Positions 37,515 to 49,526 of a stretch of DNA of 64,000 bases are shown in pieces. The translations under genes and the position numbers were made by a program. Location: the NCBI GenBank assembly GCA_020747065.1, contig JAGMVK010000004.1, forward strand, positions 1,240,001 to 1,304,000, given 5' to 3'. Numbering within the stretch: the first letter of the stretch is position 1; every line of letters begins with the position of its first letter. The notes beneath the pieces were generated by a model. That model was not told the DNA's origin. It did not search any database and saw only the letters and a program-made list of their open reading frames with translations. This stretch comes from Cadophora sp. MPI-SDFR-AT-0126. Its lineage: Eukaryota > Ascomycota > Leotiomycetes > Helotiales > Ploettnerulaceae.

Positions 37515-38581
37515 TGAAGAAGAATGCTGTTCATCTCGCTTCGTCTTTGTTGTGGAGGGAGAGGCTAGATAGGTAGACATAGATTCTGTAGATGGGCAAG
37601 ATGCGCAATCACGAACAGTGTTGCACGGAAACAACATCAAAGAAAAGAATAAGGATTAATCCATAGTTTAAAAAGATAGAAGAGCAGGAGAACAAAAGTG
37701 ACAGTGCACATTCACCTGCTATCGTTACTAGGTGCTGAAGTGGATTCGGCTGGATGGAAAACTCGACCCTCTTTACGGTGTTTGGTGTGTCATTGTTTGA
37801 AATGTTTCGATCCTTATAGCACAAGATCAAACAATCGCTGATATGATGCAAAGCTGCTCATTGCAATATATGTATGAAGACGATGGTTAAGAAATTTGAG
37901 ATTGACTTGAGAAATGAGTACAAGGCTGGTCGCGCTTGCTGAGTCAGCCTTGCCAGCGATCGTTGCTAGGCCAAAATTCCACCTCAACCAATCAAATTCT
38001 ACCCGCCGCTTGGAGTGAACCATAACATCCATCGCGAGCCGCATCCAATTGTGAACGGGCCTTGTTGTTGATATAGCCAACCTCTTCAATATCACGAACC
38101 TGCCTTCCCATCCCCACATTTGTTGGCGACCTCTGCATCTGGTGCGCGCGAATCTTGTTCCATTGGATTTATGTCTGCGCAGAGTCAATTCTGCCTTCCA
38201 TTCTCGCTCTCGTTATCCCGGCCCAAACCTTTGCCGCCAACCTTTGTTATTCTCAGAAGCACGACACGCCACGAATACTGAGCTGTTTTTTCACCAACCG
38301 CGTCGTTCCCAATACAAACGAAATACACTTAATTGTAATGTCCGCTGCAGAGCAATAGCGACTGCTCGCAGATCCGCACCAACCTAAACCATAATCCAGC
38401 CTCCCGGGCGAAGAAGGAGCGAGAAGCTGCAGCTGGAGCGCTTGTACGGAGGACCGCCGTCGACCTCGAGATCGAACACCCTATAACCGCCGACCCAACA
38501 ACGCTGCGGACTACATGGCTAGACCATTATAATCAGCTTCATAATTGTTCTACACATCTCTCTCCTTCGCAGATTGCTACC
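37515..38581. other. Intergenic and probable 5' leader of cdc27
   Basis: About 1.07 kb without a supported gene. The last 200 bp before the Cdc27 ATG are purine/pyrimidine-mixed and GC-richer, as expected for a leader. Confidence 0.55.
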
Positions 38582-41119
38582 ATGGCACCATCAACAACCT
38601 GCGTCGCGAACCAACTGCGGCAGCTCATCTACTACAACATCGATAACAACCTCCTCACGAACGCCCTTTTCTACGCCGAACGGCTGGTAGCTTACGATCA
38701 TCGAGCCGCAGAGTCACAGTACTTGGTATCCCTCTGCCATTTTCGTCTTGGAGATTGTGCCTCAGCCTACGAATGCTCGAAATCCGCGGGGTCAAGAGGG
38801 GCGAACCTAGGTTGTACATATATTTTCGCTCAGGCATGCCTAGCTTTGGAAAGATTCAAGGATGGCATAACGGCTTTGGAAAAGAGTAAGGCGTTATGGG
38901 GAGGAAAGAATAGTTTTGGAAAGCATACGGCGTCCTCGAGGCAACCATTACCAGATGCCGCCGCGATCTTCTGTTTGCTGGGGAAGTTATACCATGGGTA
39001 CGACAACATGCACAAAGCTATCAGCTGCTTTGAGGAGTCTTTGAAGCTGAATCCGTTCATGTGGGATGCCTTCACAAATCTTTGTGAAACTGGTACTAGG
39101 ATCAACGTGCCCAATATTTTCAAGATGAACCCAGAGATGGAGGCCGCTCTCAAGATTGGTGGCCAGGAACAATCAGACTCGCAACCAAAGGATTACACCC
39201 TTCATAAGAACGACCACGAACGGAGCCGTCCAGTCGCACGGCCAGCGTCTGTTGTCAGCGATGTGGCAGATCCCTTCAACAATGTCCCTTCGAGAGGCTA
39301 TGGCGGGGGACTTTTTGGTACACTTGGTATCTCGCAGAAGTTGAATGAGAGCAACCCAAGTCTGACTAATCTTCCAGCTGCAGGAGGTGGAGGTATTGGG
39401 CCCGAAGCGATGGAAACACCCACGGGACCGAGTGCTTCGATTGATGTATCGGCTGTTCAGAATCGAAGGGATCCTGGCTTAGCTTCATATGCAGGCGAAG
39501 CTCCACCAGCACCAGTGCGGAAGACACGTACAATACCTGGGCTTGGAATGGACTTCGGTCTGGACGCACCCAAGATGAGTAGGGCAATCTCCACGAAACG
39601 AGTGCAGAGACAGCCGGAACCAATAGAAGAATCGGCAGCTACTCAGGCTTTACGGAGTAATAATTTGGCAGCTCCAGCTGGAGAGCGTAAGCGTACGGTG
39701 TCCGGGCAAGTGGTTCCCCGGCAGACCTCAGAGGATCCTGGTGCGCCACAGAGGAGGAGTGTCAGATTATTCAACCAGATTCGCCCGACGAGTACAAAGT
39801 CGTCAAGCAATGTTCCCAATGTTGGTCCAGCTCCAGGGAGAGAATTGAAAAAGGCGCGGCCGCCGATATCCAAGATCATGCGGCCAAGTTCAAGTACATC
39901 GACGGTTGGCCGTCAAGTTAGCGGAAATCGAAAACCTGTCGAAGACACAATGGATGTTGACCACAAGGAGACACAATCGCGATCTTGGATTGGCACCGTT
40001 ACAAATATTCCATCTCAGAAATCCTCAGAACCAGAACCCTCACGGCAGGAAGAGGCTGTGCGATTTCTGCTAGAGCTCTTCAAGAAATTCGGCAGTGGGT
40101 ACTTCGCCCTCTCGAGGTTTCAATGTACAGAAGCGCTGCAGATATACGGCTCTCTACCGCGAAGTCAACAAGAAACTCCATGGGTCTTGGCTCAAATGGG
40201 ACGTGCATTTTATGAGCAAGCCGCATATGCGGAAGCCGAGAAATACTACAAGCGGATTCGTCAAGTTGCGCCTACCAGGTTCGAGGATATGGAGATCTTT
40301 TCTACGATCCTTTGGCATCTGAAGCGGGAGACAGATCTTGCATTCCTAGCCCATGAACTGATTGATGCGACATGGCAGTCCCCTCAGGCTTGGTGTGCTT
40401 TGGGCAATTCGTGGTCCCTTGCCAGAGATCATGAGTCAGCGCTTCGTTGCTTTAAGCGTGCCACTCAGTTGAATCCCAAGTTTGCGTATGCTTTTACTCT
40501 TCAAGGTCATGAACACGTCGCCAACGAAGAATATGACAAGGCGTTGGTGTCTTACCGTGCTGGAATGGCAGCCGACAAGCGACATTACAACGCATGGTAC
40601 GGTGTCGGTCGCGTATACGAGAAGCTTGGGAGCTACGATAAGGCGATCAACCACTTCAAGACAGCCTCGAACATCAATCCCACCAATGCCGTCTTGATTT
40701 GCTGTATTGGCACCGTCCTCGAAAAGCAGAAACTACCCAGACCGGCCCTTTTGTATTTCACCAAAGCCACAGAACTGGCTCCTCGTTCGGCATTGACCAG
40801 GTTCAAAAAGGCCCGAACATTGATGGCGATCAATGAGCTACATCACGCTCTCGAAGAACTCACGATCTTGAAGAACTTGGCACCTGACGAAGCCATGGTT
40901 CATTTTCTCCTTGGGCAACTGTACAAGAAGCTTAAGCAACGACAGGATGCTGTACATCACTTCACTGTCGCACTGAACTTGGATCCAAAGGTACTGTTTG
41001 GATTTCTTTGGCCTTGCTCTGACATCAAGCTAACACTATCGCAGGCAAGTCAGCAGATAAAGGAAGCAATTGAGCTTTTGGAAGAGGATGATGAGGAGGA
41101 AACAAGTATGATGGGATGA
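38582..41119 (+). CDS. cdc27: Anaphase-promoting complex subunit Cdc27/APC3 (BimA)
   Basis: Exons 38582-40990 and 41045-41119, 827 residues. Cdc27/BimA is a TPR subunit of the APC/C ubiquitin ligase; it binds the IR tails of Cdc20/Cdh1 and helps drive the metaphase-anaphase transition in the nucleus. An N-terminal TPR block (1-175, with LRQLIYYNIDNNLLTNAL and later HKAISCFEESLKLNPF) is followed by a long disordered Ser/Pro/Arg-rich linker (about 190-490). The C-terminal TPR superhelix includes CFKRATQLNPKFAYAFTLQGH, AINHFKTASNINP and HHFTVALNLDPK. The single intron near the 3' end (54 nt, GTACTG...TCGCAG) has a length divisible by three and no stop, so unspliced mRNA would add 18 residues. 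The protein ends with an acidic tail, EEDDEEE. Confidence 0.96.
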   Translation: MAPSTTCVANQLRQLIYYNIDNNLLTNALFYAERLVAYDHRAAESQYLVSLCHFRLGDCASAYECSKSAGSRGANLGCTYIFAQACLALERFKDGITALEKSKALWGGKNSFGKHTASSRQPLPDAAAIFCLLGKLYHGYDNMHKAISCFEESLKLNPFMWDAFTNLCETGTRINVPNIFKMNPEMEAALKIGGQEQSDSQPKDYTLHKNDHERSRPVARPASVVSDVADPFNNVPSRGYGGGLFGTLGISQKLNESNPSLTNLPAAGGGGIGPEAMETPTGPSASIDVSAVQNRRDPGLASYAGEAPPAPVRKTRTIPGLGMDFGLDAPKMSRAISTKRVQRQPEPIEESAATQALRSNNLAAPAGERKRTVSGQVVPRQTSEDPGAPQRRSVRLFNQIRPTSTKSSSNVPNVGPAPGRELKKARPPISKIMRPSSSTSTVGRQVSGNRKPVEDTMDVDHKETQSRSWIGTVTNIPSQKSSEPEPSRQEEAVRFLLELFKKFGSGYFALSRFQCTEALQIYGSLPRSQQETPWVLAQMGRAFYEQAAYAEAEKYYKRIRQVAPTRFEDMEIFSTILWHLKRETDLAFLAHELIDATWQSPQAWCALGNSWSLARDHESALRCFKRATQLNPKFAYAFTLQGHEHVANEEYDKALVSYRAGMAADKRHYNAWYGVGRVYEKLGSYDKAINHFKTASNINPTNAVLICCIGTVLEKQKLPRPALLYFTKATELAPRSALTRFKKARTLMAINELHHALEELTILKNLAPDEAMVHFLLGQLYKKLKQRQDAVHHFTVALNLDPKVLFGFLWPCSDIKLTLSQASQQIKEAIELLEEDDEEETSMMG

Positions 41120-44100
41120 GAGAAAGTGCTCTTCTACCGTTAATGGAGCAGTCCGAGGTCCGCACATTTGGATCGCCGTGCCTGTGGAAGCAGAATTAAG
41201 CGCCGATCTCAGAATGCCTCTCCCGCCAAACCGAGTCCGCCCGTCACTGTAACCTCCTCCACCTACTTCCTGAACTGAGTATAATTACACAGCTGTATCG
41301 TCGATCGACCTCCAGCATGATGATACGATATGATTCTGCCGTTCTTCTCCACGGCGGAAGAATGAAATGAACACGAGAGAAAGAATCATCTGCATACAAA
41401 CCGGCGTTATTAGGTGCATGGACATGGACTTTGACGATACTTGGTGGGATGATTCATTCCTGGATGGAAGGAAGGCTGCGATGGCAAGCGCTGTTAATTT
41501 ACTCATGGAGTCACAGGCAGCACATTGAAGCTGGTCCGCCGGCTTACGCGCTTTGACAGGTTTGAGTGTTGTCCATGAGCGCCTGGATTTCTTGAGGCAC
41601 ACGAGATGCTACAACGCGCTGTTAGGTGTCTGTAAGCCACCATCAGTGACAGACAGCATGGAGATAGCCATGATTATACCCATCCTAATGCAATCATTTC
41701 CACACTGAGGAAACACACATATATTGGCTTCCACCATACATTTCGCTTCCCGATGTGACGTCATGTAAACTTTCCATTCTATCCCAGTTGCCCTCGCAAC
41801 CTCCTTCCTCGGAGGGTGGCGTCTGGCCCTCTCTACACTTGTGACCTATAACTTCACAACAGCTTTCACATCCAATTCCAGACAATTTCCCCTGCGCTTT
41901 ACGTTTCCGGTATATTGACCTGCTATGAGGATATACAGCCTGCTGTGCAGGCTGTATATGCTGAAGTTGAAATTGAAATAAATATTAATCTTCGTACATC
42001 GAGGTAACGTCGAGTTGTGGGTCCCTCTCGTTTCGCACTTGGGAGACCAGACCGACTGATACTGATAGTGAACTTGAGACTGCAGAGACCAGACCAGCAT
42101 TGATGAGTTGTTTGACGACATACAGTCAAATTCACGGATTTTATCTTGGGGAAAGGGAGGTTGGGGTGGGTGGGAGAGATGAGAGCGGTAGGAGGGGGGA
42201 TTGAGATCGAGATTGGAGGGAGGATGGGAATGAGTGAAGTCAATGGTTTTGGAAGGACAAGCTTTAAGCATAAATTAGCAGAGGTTCACTATGGTAAGTC
42301 TAGTCTGGAATTTCGGCAGTCTGAACTGCCGCCGGCGAACGCGTCATGTCAGAAGCCCACTTGTGGTTGTGGGAGATTGCCCGGCTGGATCGATGCTGAC
42401 AGTAGCTCTCAGCGATTTGGAAAAAACGATGGCAAAAAGAAAAGCCGAATACAAGACGGAATTGCAAGACAATCGAATTCATTTCGGACTCCGTGGGCTG
42501 CGTTGTTGGCTTTTGTGGTGATGCCTGTTTTTCCAAGATGATGTGAATGTGAACAAAGAACCTGGTGGGGCAGGGGAGATAACATATCGGTGCGAACATG
42601 ACCAAAATATGACAAAAAAATCACCTAGCGAGTGGATTATGAGGTATTCAAGTCTATGCAGATCTTCTTGTGGCTTTGTCTTGTGTTTTTTTGGACAATG
42701 TTGACAAGTGATGCGCATGTAAACAAAGCCAGATGAACGCGCCCAGTCCGCTCAGGCTCTGATATTAGCGCAAAAGTCTGTTAAAATGAATCATGACATC
42801 CCGCAGCTGATATAACATAGCTGTTAAGCCTTCCCTTGTGCTAAATTAAGGTGGCAGGGCATCGGTGGTCGCCATGGATGGGTCGGGATGGCTGTTGACT
42901 TCACTTTTCAGGCTCGCTTAGCTCACGATTTCTCCGGAAAATCGCGTCAACGACATGTAGCGAAACAGGACGTTTTCTGCCATCATTCTCGCCCGGGTGG
43001 CGCAAGTCAAGCCAGTCTCGTTCAACATTCTTGTTGCAACGAACACTCACTAACATGACATTGCAGTTCTGAACACACAGGATATCCAAACCTAAAAACG
43101 AGACCACTCCCTCATCGAGGACCGCAAATCCAAGATGGTTGATTCTGCAATGTTTCTTTGGCCTCAAAACCAGTTTGCAGCACGTTTAGGGACTTCGGTC
43201 CCGAGACAGGCTCTCACAAGCCTATCCATCCACCAAACCGGGGGCACCTGGGGAGGTTGGGGTAGGTTCCCCGATTAGCATCTGCAACACGGTCTCTTAG
43301 CTAAAGTTGGTTCGAATCCATCTTAGCATTCCATGGTGGTTACATCCCACCCCCGGAAGAGGGGCATCGGGCCCAAATTGATCGGTAGATGTTATGAGGA
43401 GTGTGGAATGATAAGTTCGCTCCGCGCGTAATCGTAAGCATTCCCTTCCTCCAATTGAAAACTAATGTTGTGCGAGACTGGTTTGAAATTTGACTATCAA
43501 TTTTTTTTGGCCTTTTTTTTTGTCTTTTCTCTCGTCGTCATGTCACTGTCTAGGCGACTGTTTACTCTTCTATAAATGCCACTTTCCTTCTACCCCTCAT
43601 GCGAGTATTTGAAGATCGGGTCGAAGATATCAACACAATATATTATTATTACCTATTCGCTTCCGCTAGGTTTTATTGATATAGAATACTTTTTACTCCC
43701 TTTCTCTAAACTCTCTTTAGACCTCTTATTCTTATTAATTTCCAATCCCAGAGCCGAACTCGCCACGAGCCGCAGTTTTGAATATGGCGCGACAATGCAT
43801 GGGTTGAATTTGCAAAGAAACTCACAGCGCCATGGCTGTTCCAATGCTCTTGTGTACGTTCAGCCTCAAGCGAAGGCATTCAGGGGCGCGTGGTTCGGTC
43901 ACGTGTCATCATCCAATACCGAGTAAGCAAGTCAGCGGTGATGTCTAAACGCCTGATTGCTCTCGTATATCGGATTATAAGATGTCGCAGTCAGCATCAT
44001 GCACGATTTCTAGCTTTAATCACGATGTCTCGCGTTCGTATAGCCAAAAATGAGCCATAGAGTCATCGCAGTACCGCCAAAGAACAAGCGACGACGCCCT

Positions 44101-44838
44101 CTTTCCCTGCCCATCACCGTCCCAACAATTTGACTGGACAACAACACTACCCACAGACCGAACCTCGTGTAATCAACCGCGTGGCAAACAACCATATGGG
44201 CCCGTTTGTGGACTCAGAATCTTGACTAAGCGGATCTTGGGGTCCATTTTCATGGGTAAGCTGATCTTGGCATCAGCCATGTTGACCGCTCAATCTGGAT
44301 GCGCATCGGTGAGATTGAACAAGCCAATTCAGTGCTTTTGTCATCTTAAATTCCAGTTCACCTGCTATAAGCAATCATGATTGGCTGTACTTTCTTTTCC
44401 ATGTTTTGAAACGAGGTTTTGGAGGTCATTTCGACGAGTTTAGCTGTCGAAATCCGGGATAGAGTGGGTTTTCGCCGTTTGCGAATGTGGTACAAAAGGC
44501 GGAAACCCAAATCCTGAGCGATTTTTGAGTTTTGTCGTTGGTTTTGGAACAGAGAGGCTCACCGCTGCAACTGTTCGGAATAGGCTATCCTCTTTACTGT
44601 CCCCCTCATTTCAAGACCGCGGCTCGGCGGGCGTACAATACATAGGTAGGTCAGGTACGCTGCTTATGTTTCGATGCTGCCACCGGCATCATCACGACCC
44701 TTCCAAGAGTAAACGATTCCGCGCACCTGTCGTTGCTTGTTGTAGCCATATTAAGGTTCACTCATTTGACAATATCAATCTCATGTCCACTTCATCCATT
44801 TCGACAATTTCTTTTACATTTTTGAGAAGGTGGCCGGC
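41120..44838. other. Gene-poor region between cdc27 and hydrolase gene
   Basis: 3.7 kb without a gene that I can support. Open frames around 41846-42271 (-), 42146-42541 (+) and 43576-43926 (+) overlap one another in opposite directions and lack family features. A perfect hairpin lies at 41931-41959. Confidence 0.55.
41931..41959. repeat. Perfect inverted repeat, 13-bp arms, 3-nt loop
   Basis: The arm ATATACAGCCTGC at 41931-41943 is exactly mirrored by GCAGGCTGTATAT at 41947-41959, with TGT between. The DNA or an RNA from either strand can form a stable hairpin. It lies about 810 bp past the cdc27 stop, outside any supported gene. Confidence 0.9.
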
Positions 44839-45866
44839 ATGGAGAAGTTCTTCGTCCCACTCCAACGAGATCCCCAAATCCGAATCAGCTGCTCATTCTT
44901 CCCACCACCAGAGCGGCCGTCGCCACGAGACACCCTCATAGTCTTTCTCAACGGTATCGATCACCCTAAATCGAGTTGGTGTCCCACGATCGATGCACTT
45001 CTCAAGCCGCGAAGACGGCCATACTCAACTCCATTTCTAGCATACGACAGACCAGGACAAGGCACCACGCTTAGCAGAAACCAAGACGTTCCAGGAAGGC
45101 CCCAGGGTCATGGAAGAGATTGTTTGGACGCTGCGCACGATCTGAGGGAGCTGATTGAGTATGTGGGAAAGACTCGGCTCGGTATCGACCGAGAAGATAT
45201 CGATAGTCTGGGTATCGTCTTCGTCGCCTCATCAATAGGCGTTGCGATCGCAAGACTGTATGCAGTGGAGCACCCTAGAACTGTCACTGGATACCTCTTT
45301 TTGGACTCAACACTCGCGAGTTCAGATACTATCTCCATATATCCCGATCCTCACACGCCAGGATTCAAAGAGGAGGACCTTCTGAATGGCGTTACTGTGC
45401 AGGATTTGGAACTCGCGAGAAGTAGGTTGGGGAGGGCATACCACCCAGAATCTCCGAACAAAGAAGGCTTGTGGAGGGGTAACCTTCCCGAATTGCTGCC
45501 GTATTCTGATGCGCCGCAACTTGTTGGACCGGGACCAAGGACGCCTTACGTGACTGTCATTCAGCACGACCCTGTACTGAGCATTAAGCAGTGGGCAAAG
45601 GTAAGAGACCTCTACATATAAGAAATGCGCTGCTAACATGGTAGCTCCTCGGAATACCTAAGAACGTGTCGGAGGCTTACGGCGAACCGTTTTGGGCAGA
45701 GTACCATGAAGGACTGACTCGGCTCACGAAGCCGCAGATTAGGACGGCCTTGGTCGTCGCAAAGGGATGCGGGCATCTCATACATAAGGACGATCCAAGG
45801 CTCGTCGCGAGCGAGATTCGGGGGCTGCTAGATAAGTTGAGTCGTGATGAAGGAAGTAGGATCTGA
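44839..45866 (+). CDS. Alpha/beta hydrolase-fold protein
   Basis: Exons 44839-45600 and 45645-45866, 327 residues; the 44-nt intron has donor GTAAGA and acceptor CTAACATGGTAG. The fold is shown by the strand-loop TLIVFLNGIDHPKSSW (oxyanion region), AYDRPGQGTT (the DRPGxG strand-4 turn), IVFVASSIGVAIARLYA (nucleophile elbow) and a late CGHLIHKDDP with the catalytic His. The elbow reads A-S-S-I-G, so the first Gly of GxSxG is Ala, as in some lipases. The acid residue is not obvious. No signal peptide is seen, so it is probably intracellular. The substrate is unknown. It lies 1.1 kb upstream of a Zn2Cys6 regulator on the same strand; a functional link is possible but unproven. Confidence 0.85.
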
Positions 45867-46936
45867 AGTTTGAGTGGGTGACATGCTGGACAATCTCAAG
45901 CAGCCATCGCTATCGAAAGATTCGCTGGACTAGTAAATAGCTGTCAGGACTTTGCCTATTCTCGTGTCGACAGTATTTGTTCAAGGACTATTGCCGATTT
46001 CCAAGATGATGGAAGCCGTTGAGTCTGAAAGAATTGAAGGTGTCCCGAAACCCTGCAACAGCCGTATTATCTTGAATTCTACTTGCATTTGTATTCGCAA
46101 GAAACCGTATTAATATGTCCTCTCCCCTCGATGACCGTCAAAGATGCCTCTTCATTTCCGCAAAGCGAAGTTCTCGTGAAGTTATTCCAAGTTGTTGTTG
46201 GACTTTTGCAAAATGATTTGAGTTGTTTGCGGGGAAAGAACCTCTTTTTGGCCCCAGAATCCAAATCGTGGCTTGTCTCGAGGCTGTGCGCCGACACTCT
46301 CATTGGCCATGCACTTGCCAAGTTGCGGCGTAGCCATCTGAAAACATTTATCGATATTGCTCGCTTCAGTGATTGGCTTAATCGCGAGCTCACCCTTGAT
46401 TGGATCATAACGTTGCTGACTCTCGACTGCACTGCTCGACTGTCTTCAGCCATAATATGCAAGGTCCGTAAATGTATTGTTATTCAGCTCTCTATGTGGC
46501 CATTGGAGCTTGAGGACCAACTATCCATATTCGGCTATGTGGAATCATTCTGGAATCTTACTTTCCCATCTCGGAACTGGGGCCTGCTGGTGGTGGCTTC
46601 AAAGGTGCATACTGGCCTCCAAGTGGGCAGCATCGTTGTTTCCCAGGGTTTCCCAAAAGGTCCGGACCAGACCAATGCTAACTTACACAGCAATGGCTTC
46701 ATCCAGCGCTTGCTCTCAGCCCTGTGAGCAAACTTCAAATGAATATCAAATTATTTGGCAATCTTCAGCTACAAGGCATATTCAGAGCTGCCTGCTACTT
46801 GACCATGGACTTCTTAGACATGATATAAATCGGTCAAATCTGAACAATGTCGGACCGGACGAGAGAAAGTAAGATTTTGCCATTGATTTGGACCCGCCTT
46901 GATAACTCTGTCGCTTCCGCTGTAAACAAATCAACA
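45867..46936. other. Intergenic upstream of Zn2Cys6 gene, contains a 214-codon open frame
   Basis: About 1.07 kb. An uninterrupted frame at 46083-46727 (+) codes for 214 residues rich in Leu/Ile/Ser. It has no recognised motif, and the opposite strand is also open for over 100 codons. It may be chance or a degenerate gene. Confidence 0.4.
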
Positions 46937-48454
46937 ATGACGACTTTACGACGCCGAACTCATGGTCGATCAAGAAAGGGGTGCGTAACATGCAAGGAAC
47001 GGCATGTACGATGTGATGAAAGGCTTCCATACTGGTTAGTTTAAGGAACCCTCCCGTCACTACATCTCTACCCCGCCGCCAACGAAGTCCTCGATCCGAG
47101 GGCTGCAGAAATTTGGCATCAATATTCTCTAATTCGTTTCGATACTTTAGTCGGAACTGCATTCGTCTGGGCCGTGAATGTAGTTACACGACCCGCAGTT
47201 CAAGCCCAGACAGTAGCATCGACGACCTGAGCAATTCATCTGGTCCATCAACTGAAAGCGGAGAACCGGAGACAGCTACAACCGGCCACCTCGCAGCTTC
47301 TCAGCAAGCATGGCTAGCTAGAAACTCGCCTAATGACTTTGAAGTCTTCTACTCGGCGCCACAGCAGCAGGAGCTTACTCCAACAGATGTCGCCATCGTG
47401 CGAGAATCTCGAGAGATGATGCAGCAACGGTCTATGACTCGTGACATGATGATGACAATAGCTCAACACTACAAGCCGAAGTATATCCCCAACTGGGTAA
47501 TACTGGGTAATTGCTGACTTGAAAATAGGTACAATCTCTTAGCCGCCGAATTCGCTTGTGTGAAGCATGCAGTGGTCGGGTTGGGAGCTTTCACTCACTT
47601 TCGCATGACTCGAAGTCCCGTTGCTGAAGACGTTTGCATTCGACACAGAGGGCTGGCCCTGAGTGCTTTGCAGAGCGAGATTGACAACTTTGGCCCATCC
47701 AATGGCGATGCCATAGTTACAGCCTCGGTTTTCTTGTCTGCAACTGCGGACAGCTGGTATGTCAGCTCTAATGGCCAACTCAATCTTGTCACTGTTGCTA
47801 AACATGTTGATCTAGGGAAGAATGGGCAGTCTATGTTGACGGATACTCCAAGGTAAATTCAATTCATGGAAAGTAGCGCCTATCAAAGCTAGACACTGAC
47901 ATACGCAGGCTATAACACACATTACCAACCATAACTTCCCAACGGTTTACCCCGATTTCTTCACCGACCAACTTCAGCTTCGAAGATGTTCCCTAAATTC
48001 CAACCCATACACTGCCGTGCTCCCCAGGGACGTCTCCAAGATGAGAGAGCACATAGCTGAAGTCAACACGTCGCTTCTGGACATAGCCAGTCTCATCGGT
48101 CTCCCCAAATGGCGCCAAATAGGTTTTGACGACCTAGAGAAACTCGCACATTCAGTCTCCGCTGCTCTGTGTGAGGGAGATGAAACAGAGCAATATCATA
48201 AACTTTCAGGGTTTCGCTCTTGGCTTTTCTGGACGGATATGAGAAAGACAGATGATTCGGTGGAGCAGGTTCTGCTTACGGCGCACTTTTATGGCTTGGT
48301 TCTTGCTGTGTTACCTGTTTTACCAGCTAGGTATTTGGAAACGCTGCACCAAATTTGTGTGGAAAAGATTCAGGATGCGCGGAATATGATTGGTGGTGAT
48401 ATGGGAGAGTTCAGTCTTGGGAGATTGCTTGAATTGGCGCAATCTTATTGGTGA
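46937..48454 (+). CDS. Zn2Cys6 fungal transcription factor
   Basis: Exons 46937-47034, 47151-47480, 47529-47756, 47816-47852, 47909-48454 join to 412 residues. The binuclear zinc cluster spans C16, C19, C26, C33, C36 and C43 (CX2CX6CX6CX2CX6C) and is only complete after the first intron (donor GTTAGT) is removed. The third intron must start at GTATAT (47481): the more obvious GTAATA donor gives introns of about 32 nt and breaks the frame. The remaining helical part (HHRGLALSALQ-like segment RHRGLALSALQSEIDNF, WEEWAVYVDGYSKAI) follows the C-terminal fungal-specific region of short sterol-uptake/Upc2-like regulators. A nuclear DNA-binding regulator is expected; its targets are unknown. At 412 residues it is at the short end for this class. 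Confidence 0.9.
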
Positions 48455-49526
48455 TCGCAGAGTGATTGGTTCAGGGGGCGGCGGGGGCGGCGACAAAGGG
48501 TGGAGGGAGCAATGTCTTTTTCTGCTCTTTTCTTCTAGATAGACAAGACTTTTCTGCAGGTACAGAGCCATTGGGATCAAGATGTTTTGATTTTCAATTA
48601 GACCAAGCAATATACCAACGCTCGAAGCTGCAAACCCTAGAGTAGAGTCCTCTCTAAATAGAATACACAGAGAGCTTTCTTTCTCTTCCACCCCGTGTCA
48701 CTCGCGTGTACTGCGACTGCTCAGTGACTGTCTCTGTCAATGTCCGAGAGCCAAACATTGAAAGACAGGAACCGGAAAAAGGTTCTGATTGGATACGGGA
48801 CCAGAATCGCACTCAAGCATAAACAAACCAATGGGATGATTGTCAGAAGTGACCAAAACCAATGATCTGTATTTCCAAACTCATGAAGGGACCTTATGTC
48901 ATTATGCCATACGACGCACGCAGCAAGCATGGTTCTTCAGCCCTACCCTACTTAGGTACTGCCGCCACTCTCCCGAGACATGCATGACGGTGCCGCAGTA
49001 GAACAAGCGACGAACTTTGTGCCAATCGCTTAGAGTCAACACATACACGACGACTGCATCGCCGCCAAGAGATATCAGCTCAAAAGTTTGACCAATAATT
49101 GCTTTTGGATTACCCCGATAAATTGATACTCTGAACTGTTCAGCCCTGACTAAACCTTGGTGAAAGGGTCCTCAGCGGCCGCAAATACTTTTGATGTTGA
49201 TATCTGAAGATGCCGTAAGTGCCGTTATGGAAATTAGACAGGTCGGGGACGCAGGCCTGTTGAAAAGAAGGCCAAACGTAGGATTCGGTACAAGGGCTTG
49301 CTACCAATAGAGATCATGCAATGCATTACGTGCCGGGGCGTCGGTGGGCTGTCTCCTAAGTTTTCATCGAGCTCTCACGATCTCGAGTCTATAAATTAGG
49401 AGCAGTGCTCTTTTTCCTAAATATGCAACTTCATCCTCGACTGTCTCTCCTAGTCCAAACTTCTGGCATCCATTCTCTTTAACTCCAGTACACATCTCGA
49501 TATTAAAGAACCGCATTCCTTCCACG
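48455..49526. other. Intergenic, no gene seen
   Basis: 1.07 kb. A minus-strand frame at 48721-48930 has one hydrophobic stretch but no other support. The rest holds nothing recognisable. Confidence 0.5.

Noticed and set aside
43298..43332. tRNA-like B box (GGTTCGAATCC) near 43312
   Set aside because: The B-box match is exact, but the T stem has a mismatch, the A-box-like sequence overlaps it, and no matching acceptor stem is found upstream, so no cloverleaf can form.
47497..47528. Donor GTAATA as the third intron of the Zn2Cys6 gene
   Set aside because: It gives a 32-nt intron and a frame break; the donor GTATAT at 47481 gives 48 nt and an open frame.
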